Part shown: piece after piece, positions 8,906-16,247 of the stretch
How the letters are laid out: the number at the start of each line of letters is the position of its first letter
Position numbering within the stretch: the first letter of the stretch is position 1
Source of the DNA: JBBSDP01 sp038240605
Lineage (GTDB): Bacteria; Planctomycetota; Phycisphaerae; Tepidisphaerales; Tepidisphaeraceae
Assembly (NCBI GenBank): GCA_038240605.1
Contig: JBBSDP010000004.1
Location: 87,095-151,094 of the forward strand
Length of the DNA stretch: 64,000 bases
Direction of reading: 5' to 3'
Notes under the pieces: model-generated
What the model saw: the letters and a program-made list of their open reading frames with translations, nothing else
Told to the model about the DNA's origin: nothing
The model's database searches: none
Position numbers and translations under genes: made by a program

Positions 8906-9826
8906 ATGAAAACGTACTTCCACGCTTCGATCGGTGTTCTGGTCTGCTGCTTCCTCGCCCTCTCCGTCGCCCGCGGCGCGGACGAAACCTACGCGCTGGG
9001 CGCTGATTCACAGCGTCAGGCCGGCGTGCAGGAGGGGACGGTCACCAAGGCCGTCTGGCGCAGCAAGGTCTTCGATAACACGATCCGCGAGTACTGGGTC
9101 TACGTCCCCAGACAGTATGACGGCAAGTCCCCCGCCAGTGTCATGGTCTTCCAGGACGGCCAGGCGTATGTTGGCGACAAGGGTGATTTCCGCGCGCCGA
9201 TCGTGTTCGACAACCTAATCCACAAGGGGGAGATGCCCATCACGATCGGCATCTTCATCAACCCCGGACACACGCTCAAATCGGGCGAGGAGCAACAGCA
9301 GCAGCTTCCCAAGGAACCCTGGAACGCCGACAACCGCAGCTTCGAGTACGACACGCTAAGCGATCAATACGCACGCTTCCTGATCGAGGAGATCCTTCCG
9401 GAGGTCGGCAAGACGTTCAAGCTCAGCGATGACCCTGCTCGCCGGGCGATCTGCGGCATTTCCTCCGGCGGCATCTGCGCATTCACCGTCGCATGGCAAC
9501 GGCCCGATACATTTCGCAAGGTCCTCACTCATGTGGGCAGCTTCACCAACATCCGCGGCGGCCACGTTTACCCGAGCCTCATCCGCCAGACCAAGCCGGC
9601 CAAGCCGCTACGCGTCTTCCTCCAGGACGGGGACAAAGACATCGACAATCAATTCGGAAACTGGTGGCTTTCCAACCAGCAGATGGCCGCGGCCTTCAAG
9701 TTCGCCGGTTACGATTACCAATTCGTCGGCGGGCACGAAGGCCACAACGGGAAGCATGGCGGCGCCATCCTCCCCGACTCCCTGCGCTGGCTGTGGCGTG
9801 ACGTGAAGGACTCCGCGGGGCACTGA
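8906..9826 (+). CDS. Secreted esterase, enterochelin-esterase/feruloyl-esterase-like (alpha/beta hydrolase)
   Basis: This 306-residue protein starts with a signal peptide (MKTYFHASIGVLVCCFLALSVARGA). It is an alpha/beta hydrolase with the nucleophile elbow GISSG (Ser186), a conserved YVPRQYDGK..VMVFQDG segment, an acidic residue in FLQDGDKDID, and a C-terminal histidine in GGHEGHNGKHG. This architecture matches planctomycete esterase D/Fes-type enzymes that often act on ester-linked plant polysaccharides. The substrate is inferred only at that level. It is divergent from the galM-transport operon, so a shared role in carbohydrate breakdown is possible. Confidence 0.85.
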   Translation: MKTYFHASIGVLVCCFLALSVARGADETYALGADSQRQAGVQEGTVTKAVWRSKVFDNTIREYWVYVPRQYDGKSPASVMVFQDGQAYVGDKGDFRAPIVFDNLIHKGEMPITIGIFINPGHTLKSGEEQQQQLPKEPWNADNRSFEYDTLSDQYARFLIEEILPEVGKTFKLSDDPARRAICGISSGGICAFTVAWQRPDTFRKVLTHVGSFTNIRGGHVYPSLIRQTKPAKPLRVFLQDGDKDIDNQFGNWWLSNQQMAAAFKFAGYDYQFVGGHEGHNGKHGGAILPDSLRWLWRDVKDSAGH

Positions 9827-9956
9827 GTTGTTTCTGAGGCCGACGTCAACAACCTATTGATGAACGTGCCTACGTTCCCTTGCGCCGGCATTGCGCGTAC
9901 GCTTTTGGGAAGAAAAATGTCCTGGAGGTCGTACTACGTTCTCGGAGGATCAGACG

Positions 9957-12800
9957 ATGCCGCTCCATCAGCTCCCGCTTCGACCCCAAACCAACCGACC
10001 CGAGATTGAAACGCTGGAGCGCCGTTCCCTTCACTCCGCCGTCTCGTTCCTCACGGGGGTCCCTACCCCGATCACCGGTAATGCCGACGTCGTGCACTCG
10101 GTCACGGATGACCTCAACGGCGACGGGATCACCGACCTCGTGACCGTCTCGTCGACCGGCACGGCTAACGTCTACCTCGGCACCGCCACTGCCACGTTCA
10201 GGCTGACGCAGAGCCTCTTCACCGGCGGAACCTTCGTCGCGCTGGCTGATTTCAACGGTGACGGCGTTTTGGATCTGGCCACACCCCTGGGAGTCCGCGC
10301 CGGCAACGGCAGCGGATTATTCGGCACGACCTCCGTCGGCTTCACGCTTCCCGCCAATACCGTCAACTTCCTCGCGGGCGACTTCACCGGCGACGGCAAC
10401 TCGGACCTGGTGGCCGAAACGCTCGTGAACGGATCGGTCAACAACACGCTCGGCGTAAGCCTGCTCGTCTCCAACGGCAACGGAACCTTTGCAGCCCCGA
10501 TCAACACCACCGTCGGAACCGCGCCGGGCATTGGCGCTAACTTCGCCAATTTCGTTTCGGGTGATTTCAGCAATGACAAGAAGCTCGACCTGCTCACCCC
10601 GTTCGGTGTCATGCTCGGCAACGGCGTCGGAGGCTTTTCTGCGCCGATCGCCCTACCGCTTGCCACGTCTCCCTCAACGCCGTTCCTGACGACGGGCGAC
10701 TTCAACGGGGACGGCACGCTCGACGTGGCGGTCGTTCCGGCTTCAAGTTCAAACGCCCCCAATGCCGGGCTGATCGAGCTGCTCACCGGCAAGGGAGATG
10801 GGAGCTTCACCGACGCCGGCCCGGTCACCCTGGGCACCGGCACGGTCAGCGCGCTCGCCGCCGCCGACCTCAATGGCGACCGGCGCGACGACCTGATCGC
10901 GGGCTTCGTCCGTACCAGCGGCAGCCCGAGCATTGCCGTCCTGCCCGGCGCGGCCGCCGGAACGCTGGGTACGCCTACCTTCTTCGCGGTCAACGGTCCT
11001 CCCATTCAGCTCACGACCGGCGACGCGAACGCCGATGGACGCCAGGACCTCATCGCCATCAACGCCGCCCCGGGCGGCGATCCGCTGGCGGTCACGCCGG
11101 TTGCCGTATCGGCTGAGGTGCTGATCAACACCACGCCGTTCCCGGTCACGCCCGTGGTGACGCTTCGGTCGTCCACCAACCCCACGGTGGTGGGCGTCGC
11201 GGTTGCACTGACGACCACCGTCGCCGCGCCGAGCGGGACGACGACACTTCCCACCGGCACGGTGACGTTCTTCGACGGCACCACCTCCCTGGGGAACGCA
11301 ACGCTCCAGAAGAAATCCGGTTCCACCGCGACCGCCACGCTGACCACCAGCACGCTTCCCGCCGGCAATCGGTTGATCACTGCCGTTTATAGTGGCGATG
11401 ACGGCTTTCTCTCCGTGACCTCGAACGTCGTGAAGGAGACCGTCCTGATCACCGCTGACAAGACGCCGCTCATCTCCGCGTCGATCGATGCGGTCACTCT
11501 TCCGTCCCCGTTCATTGTGGGCGACAAGGGAACGGCGAACCTGACTTTGGGCAATTATGGCGGCGCCGCCGCCAACGGAAGCGTCACCGTCAACCTGTTC
11601 GCGTCGGCGGACGGTGTGATCGACGCGTCAGCCGTTCCCATTACGTCCAGTGGCTTGAAGAACCTGGCGATCCACAACGCGAGCGGCGGGTCACGCAAGT
11701 CGACGGGCACGTTCACGATGCCCAGCCTCCCCGCCGGCAGCTACTTCATCCTGGCGCAGGTCGTGCCGGTGTCGGGCTTCACCGCCGACCAGATTTCCCA
11801 GACGCCCGCCGTCAGCCCGACGACGTTCCAGGCGGCCGGCAACGCCTTTGGCACCGTCGGCAAGCACAAGAACCTGAAATTCACCGTGACCAACTCTTCC
11901 GGCGGGCAGGCCACCCTGGCGATCTCCGGGCCTGGGGTCGGGACGGTAACGCAAACCTCCGCCGGCCAGACCGACGTTGCCGTCTCCGGCACGCTCGTCT
12001 CCAGCACGCTGACGATCACGACCCGCGGCAGCGGGTTCACTTTCAACAACATCACCGTGAGCGGCCCGCTCGGCACTTTCAACGCTAAATCGGCCGGTCT
12101 TGCGGGCGCGCTGACGCTCGGCGGCGGCGTGCGAACGTTCTCGCTCGGTTCGGCGGCGCCCGTGACCGCGGGCGGACCGGCGCCCTCCGTCGCGCTGGCC
12201 GCCAACGGACGGACCGGCACCTTGAGCTTCGGCAGGGTCACCGGCGCCGTTCTCATTTCCCAAGAGCCCTTCAGCACTCTCAGTGCCGGCAGTTGGACCG
12301 GCGGGACGATCGTCGCCCCCTCGATCAGCACGCTCAAGGTGAAGGGCGATATAAGCGCGAGCATCCTGCTGCATTCGGGCGGGAAGGTTGGATCGGCCAC
12401 CGTCGGCTCAATCAGCGCGGGCAACTGGGCGATCCCGGGAGGGATCGGCACGTTCCGCGTGAACGGCAACCTGACGACCGCCGACATCTTCGCGGGCGCT
12501 GATGCCGGCCCCGACAACAACCTCGGCACCGCCGACGATATCTATGCCGCCGCGGTGATCTCCTCGATCCTGATCGGCGGCTCCGATACGACCGGGCTCA
12601 TCGCCGCGGGCGCGGCTCCCGCCGCAGGCAGCACGATCTTCGGTCCGTTGCAGCTTCTGCCGAAGGGAGTGATCCGCTCGATCACCGCGAAAGGCGCGGT
12701 CAGCGCTGATAGCCGGTTCCTGGCCTTCTCGCTTCCCAGGACCGCAAGCATTGCCGGAGCGAAGGTCGATACCGCAACCGACGCGCGTTTCCACTTGTGA
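9957..12800 (+). CDS. Large secreted FG-GAP propeller plus Ig-like repeat protein with LEPR-XLL-like motif
   Basis: The ATG at 9957 follows GGAGG by 8 bp and gives 947 residues; an in-frame ATG at 9891 lacks such a site. The N-terminus contains IETLERRSLHSA, a LEPR-XLL-like motif. About seven FG-GAP loops follow (DLNGDGITDLV, DFNGDGVLDLA, DFTGDGNSDLV, DFSNDKKLDLL, DFNGDGTLDVA, DLNGDRRDDLI, DANADGRQDLI), forming a beta propeller. Next is an Ig-like Big_3_5-type domain (PTGTVTFFDGTTSLGNATL...AVYSGDDGF), a CARDB-like stretch, and a beta-rich C-terminus. No catalytic residues are evident and no PEP-CTERM or sortase signal is seen at the C-terminus. It is probably an extracellular adhesion or matrix protein. 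Confidence 0.88.
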   Translation: MPLHQLPLRPQTNRPEIETLERRSLHSAVSFLTGVPTPITGNADVVHSVTDDLNGDGITDLVTVSSTGTANVYLGTATATFRLTQSLFTGGTFVALADFNGDGVLDLATPLGVRAGNGSGLFGTTSVGFTLPANTVNFLAGDFTGDGNSDLVAETLVNGSVNNTLGVSLLVSNGNGTFAAPINTTVGTAPGIGANFANFVSGDFSNDKKLDLLTPFGVMLGNGVGGFSAPIALPLATSPSTPFLTTGDFNGDGTLDVAVVPASSSNAPNAGLIELLTGKGDGSFTDAGPVTLGTGTVSALAAADLNGDRRDDLIAGFVRTSGSPSIAVLPGAAAGTLGTPTFFAVNGPPIQLTTGDANADGRQDLIAINAAPGGDPLAVTPVAVSAEVLINTTPFPVTPVVTLRSSTNPTVVGVAVALTTTVAAPSGTTTLPTGTVTFFDGTTSLGNATLQKKSGSTATATLTTSTLPAGNRLITAVYSGDDGFLSVTSNVVKETVLITADKTPLISASIDAVTLPSPFIVGDKGTANLTLGNYGGAAANGSVTVNLFASADGVIDASAVPITSSGLKNLAIHNASGGSRKSTGTFTMPSLPAGSYFILAQVVPVSGFTADQISQTPAVSPTTFQAAGNAFGTVGKHKNLKFTVTNSSGGQATLAISGPGVGTVTQTSAGQTDVAVSGTLVSSTLTITTRGSGFTFNNITVSGPLGTFNAKSAGLAGALTLGGGVRTFSLGSAAPVTAGGPAPSVALAANGRTGTLSFGRVTGAVLISQEPFSTLSAGSWTGGTIVAPSISTLKVKGDISASILLHSGGKVGSATVGSISAGNWAIPGGIGTFRVNGNLTTADIFAGADAGPDNNLGTADDIYAAAVISSILIGGSDTTGLIAAGAAPAAGSTIFGPLQLLPKGVIRSITAKGAVSADSRFLAFSLPRTASIAGAKVDTATDARFHL

Positions 12801-12817
12801 TCCCGCGCGAGCGGGGC

Positions 12818-13204
12818 TCATTGATACCCGAGCTTTTCGAGGTCATCTTCGTCCAAGCCGAAGTGGTGGCCGATCTCGTGCAGGACTGTGATGCGGACCT
12901 GCTCGATCAGGTCCCCCTCGTTCTCGCTGACTTGCGCGATGTCTTCCTGGAAGATGTAGATGACGGCCGGCATCTTGACCCAGTCTGAAGTTTCGACCGT
13001 GCGGTCGGTCAATGCCACGCCGTGGTAAAGCCCCAACAGAAGCTCATCATCATGCAGCCCGGCCTGGCGCAGTTGCGCGCGGGACGGGCGGTCCCGGATT
13101 TCGATGGGAACTTCCTCGAGCGCCTCGGCGAATTGTTCGGGCAGTTCCGCCAGCGCCCGTTCGACGAGACGTGCGAAGTTCGTTTTGCTCACCGAGTAGG
13201 GCAT
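12818..13204 (-). CDS. Minimal zincin-like metallopeptidase family protein
   Basis: This 128-residue protein carries HEIGHHFGLDEDDL (His109, Glu110, His113), an HExxHxxG zinc-binding motif at the extreme C-terminus, as in the small possible-metallopeptidase family (Zincin_1, formerly DUF1025). There is no signal peptide, so it is probably cytoplasmic. The physiological substrate of the family is not known to me. It is convergent with the large FG-GAP gene (17 bp between stops) and divergent from the sppA-like gene. Length is normal for the family. Confidence 0.88.
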   Translation of the reverse strand: MPYSVSKTNFARLVERALAELPEQFAEALEEVPIEIRDRPSRAQLRQAGLHDDELLLGLYHGVALTDRTVETSDWVKMPAVIYIFQEDIAQVSENEGDLIEQVRITVLHEIGHHFGLDEDDLEKLGYQ

Positions 13205-13320
13205 GGCTAAGATTCCCAGCTTCGTTCGCGATTCTAGGGTGTGGGAAGATCAACGTCCGCGTAACGCAAGGCGCCCTGAGGCGTTTTCCCACGCGTCGGG
13301 ACCTCCATAAGGAAATAGTG

Positions 13321-14322
13321 ATGCGTAATCTGCTCGTTTCGCTCCTGATGTTTGGCGGCGGATGTGGAATTCCCAGCTTCCTGATCACGCCTGTCGAGAA
13401 CACCAATAAGCTGAAAGAAGAACAGGTCGAGCGAGGGAAGGGTTTTGCGCCGGGGAAGGTGGCGATCATCCAGGTGGAAGGGTTGCTGGTCAACGCCAAG
13501 GCAGGCGGACTGCTTCAGCCAACGGAAAACAAGCTCAGCCTCTTCACCCAGCAGCTCGAGCGCGCCAAAACCGACGCTTCGGTGAAGGCGGTCGTGTTGC
13601 GCGTCAATTCACCGGGCGGGACCGTCAGCTCGTCGGACGCCATTTACGAGATGGTTCAGCGCTTCCGTCAGTCGACACATAAGCCGGTCGTGGCGTCGAT
13701 CCAGGAGGTGGGCGCGAGCGGTGCATATTACGTGAGCTGTGCCGCCGACCGAATTGTCGCCCAGCCGACGAGCGTCGTCGGCAGCATCGGCGTCATCTTC
13801 GAGACGATGGAGTTCTCCGGCGCGCTCGGCAAGCTGGGGATCCGCTCCGACGACATCAAGAGCGGCACGCTCAAGGATATGGGCTCACCGTTCAAGCCAT
13901 TGCAGCCCGATGAGCGGGCGGTGATGCAATCCATCGTTCAGGAATATTTCGCCCGGTTCGTGAACGTCGTCCGCACCAATCGACACGTGACCGAGCCGCC
14001 GGCGGCGGACCTGCTGGAATACCAGAAGCCAGGCTACGCCGGCGTCTACAGCGGACGCGTCTACAGCGGCGCTCGGGCGATGGAGCTGGGGCTGGTCGAC
14101 CAGACCGGACTGCTCCACGATGCAATCGAACTGGCCCGCAAGCTCGGGAATGCGCCTGGGGCCGAAGCGGTGCTTTACATTCGCCCCTACGGGTACGGCG
14201 GATCGATCTACGCAGAAACAAACGTTCCCACTCCCCAGTCCAACGTCTCACGCCTGGAACTGCCCGCCGCCGATACGTTGCTGCCGAGCGGTTTCTATTA
14301 TGTCTGGCGTGCGGGGTTGTGA
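13321..14322 (+). CDS. Signal peptide peptidase SppA-like serine protease (S49 family), predicted lipoprotein
   Basis: The S49 core is clear: VLRVNSPGGTVSSSD, nucleophile Ser133 in GASGAYYVS, and Lys185 in SGTLKDMGSP. The 52-residue spacing of the Ser-Lys dyad equals that of Bacillus SppA. The ATG at 13321 has AAGGA upstream and gives a short hydrophobic start with Cys15 in GGGC as a possible lipidation site; the frame is open further upstream but the leader is arginine-rich and overlaps the divergent gene. The protein (333 residues) has a single protease domain, so it would assemble as an oligomer. It probably degrades cleaved signal peptides or membrane proteins at the cytoplasmic membrane. 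Confidence 0.92.
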   Translation: MRNLLVSLLMFGGGCGIPSFLITPVENTNKLKEEQVERGKGFAPGKVAIIQVEGLLVNAKAGGLLQPTENKLSLFTQQLERAKTDASVKAVVLRVNSPGGTVSSSDAIYEMVQRFRQSTHKPVVASIQEVGASGAYYVSCAADRIVAQPTSVVGSIGVIFETMEFSGALGKLGIRSDDIKSGTLKDMGSPFKPLQPDERAVMQSIVQEYFARFVNVVRTNRHVTEPPAADLLEYQKPGYAGVYSGRVYSGARAMELGLVDQTGLLHDAIELARKLGNAPGAEAVLYIRPYGYGGSIYAETNVPTPQSNVSRLELPAADTLLPSGFYYVWRAGL

Positions 14323-14454
14323 GCCGGGCGGCACAATGGTCAAATGGTTGAGGGTTCGAGATACGGGTCCGAGAATTCGTAGCATCAGGCGGACACGGAA
14401 TCGTGCGGGCGCCGTTCGCGTGCGCATTTCACGTCTCTCTACACGCTCAACGCA

Positions 14455-15429
14455 ATGATCTCCATCACCTGCACGCAATGTAAGACGGTCCTGGAAATGG
14501 ACGAAGCCTTCGCCGGCGGCGTCTGCCGGTGTCGGCATTGCGGCACCATCCAGACGGTCCCCTCGTCGCTCAAGGGTACGTCCACGAGTGGCGGCGATGC
14601 CGCGGCAGAATCCATCGGTGGATCCCGGTCGCTCTACGCGGGAGCCGGCGGCGCAGCCACTGAGGCGAACGCGGGCACGCACCTTAACGGCACGGCCGAC
14701 GCGGTCTCCGGCAGCGGGATGAATTCAGCGGCCGCCGGAGCTGGAGGGGATTTCGCGGCCGGCGGAGCCCTCCCCTCCAAATCGGCCAAGCCCTTCATCA
14801 TCGGCGGCGCGGTCCTTCTCATCCTACTTCTCGCGCTCGGCGGATGGTTCATGCTGCACAACAAGGGAGGCGGCAAAGACGGAGGCGGCGGCGGAGAACC
14901 ACTTGGACCTTCGTTTGTCGGCCTCAAGCTGAACGTTCCCAGCGTGGTCTACGTCCTGGATCGCGGGAATGCGACAACAAATTATTTCGACGCGATCAAG
15001 GCCGCTACGTATCGATCGCTACAGCTGCTCGGCCCCAGCAAAAAATTCGCCGTCATCTTGACGGATAACCAGACCGAAGACGCGATGTTCCCCAAGCAGG
15101 GGATGCACGACGCGACGGCCGGCGAGCTGGAAAATCTGAAGGAAGTTCTTCAGGACGTGGTGGCGACCGGCAACAGTCGGTTTGGGCCGGCGCTCGACAA
15201 GGCGATCGCGCTCCACCCAGCCTCGATCGTCATCATCACCGCGAAGTACCCGCTCGACGATGAGGACATCGCCGCCCTCGCCGAGGCCCAGAAAAAGGGT
15301 GTGACGATCAACACCTTCGCGATCGGCGACATCGCCAACCCGCCCCTCGAGGCTCTCTCCACTGCCACCGGCGGCGCCTACCGCCAAATCTCCGACCACG
15401 ACCTCCGCACCTTCGCGGTCGAACCGTGA
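14455..15429 (+). CDS. Zinc-ribbon, single-pass membrane protein with a degenerate VWA-like domain
   Basis: The 324-residue protein has three parts. Residues 6-29 form a zinc ribbon (C6-x2-C9 ... C26-x2-C29). A low-complexity Gly/Ala/Ser linker leads to a membrane segment (about 113-134). After a Gly-rich spacer, residues about 150-324 resemble a von Willebrand factor A domain: VVYVLDRGNATTN at the first strand, ILTDNQTEDAMF, IVIITAKYPLDDEDI and VTINTFAIGD. The DxSxS metal site expected in an active MIDAS is replaced by DRGNATT, so metal binding is doubtful. The function is not known. The stop lies 10 bp from the convergent YebC gene. Confidence 0.72.
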   Translation: MISITCTQCKTVLEMDEAFAGGVCRCRHCGTIQTVPSSLKGTSTSGGDAAAESIGGSRSLYAGAGGAATEANAGTHLNGTADAVSGSGMNSAAAGAGGDFAAGGALPSKSAKPFIIGGAVLLILLLALGGWFMLHNKGGGKDGGGGGEPLGPSFVGLKLNVPSVVYVLDRGNATTNYFDAIKAATYRSLQLLGPSKKFAVILTDNQTEDAMFPKQGMHDATAGELENLKEVLQDVVATGNSRFGPALDKAIALHPASIVIITAKYPLDDEDIAALAEAQKKGVTINTFAIGDIANPPLEALSTATGGAYRQISDHDLRTFAVEP

Positions 15430-15439
15430 ATAATCAGAT

Positions 15440-16174
15440 TCAAATCGTGACCGATTCGGGGATCTCGGCGTTGTGGGAGACGCTTTGCACGTCGTCGTTG
15501 TCTTCCAGGGCGTCAACCAGTTTCAGGATCGTCTGGGCGGCGTGACCTTCCACCGGTACGGTCGTGTTGGGGAGGTTGGTGATCTCGGAGGCCTCGATCG
15601 CGATCTGCGCGGCGGCCAATACGTCCCTGACTTTCATCATCGCGGTCGGCGTCGTCACCACAACGAATGCTTCGCCCTCGTTGCGGACGTCTTCGGCGCC
15701 GGCATCCAGCGCGAGCTCGAGCAGCGCATCTTCGCTGACGGCGTCTGACTTGATCGTTATGACGCCTTGCCGGGTGAATTGAAATCCGACCGCCCCAGTG
15801 TTGGCCAGGTTGCCGCCGTGGCGTTCGAAGATCTGTCGCATTTCCGGCGCGGTGCGGGAACGGTTGTTGGTAAGTGCATCGACCATGATCGCCACGCCGC
15901 CCGGCCCGTAACCTTCGTAGGTCGCGGCCTCGTAATTCTCCGCGCCCAGCTCACCCGTCCCCTTGAGGATCGCCTTCTCGATTGTGTCGCGCGGCATGTT
16001 GACGGCCTTGGCTTCATCGATCGTGTAGCGAAGCGTGAGGTTGTCGCGCGGGTCCCCGCCGCTCTTGGCGGCGATGATGATCTTGCGGGCGATCTTGCTC
16101 CAGATCTTCCCGCGCTTGGCATCGTTGGCCCCCTTGGCCCGCTTGATCTTCGACCAGTGACTATGACCTGCCAT
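15440..16174 (-). CDS. yebC: YebC/PmpR/TACO1 family protein
   Basis: The N-terminus MAGHSHWSKIKRAKGANDAKRGK and the central GYGPGGVAIMVDALTNNRSRTAPEMR are family signatures. Members were annotated as DNA-binding transcriptional regulators; more recent work links some to translation of problem sequences, in line with mitochondrial TACO1. The ATG at 16174 is preferred over the one five codons upstream because the protein family begins with MAGHS and GGAG lies 9 bp before it. It has 244 residues, the usual length. It stands alone here, convergent with the zinc-ribbon gene. Confidence 0.95.
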   Translation of the reverse strand: MAGHSHWSKIKRAKGANDAKRGKIWSKIARKIIIAAKSGGDPRDNLTLRYTIDEAKAVNMPRDTIEKAILKGTGELGAENYEAATYEGYGPGGVAIMVDALTNNRSRTAPEMRQIFERHGGNLANTGAVGFQFTRQGVITIKSDAVSEDALLELALDAGAEDVRNEGEAFVVVTTPTAMMKVRDVLAAAQIAIEASEITNLPNTTVPVEGHAAQTILKLVDALEDNDDVQSVSHNAEIPESVTI

Positions 16175-16247
16175 CGCTGATTGCTCCAACTCTCACACAC
16201 GCATACGCACGCTCGCACGCCCGACGGGCGCGCTCGCACGACAACGA

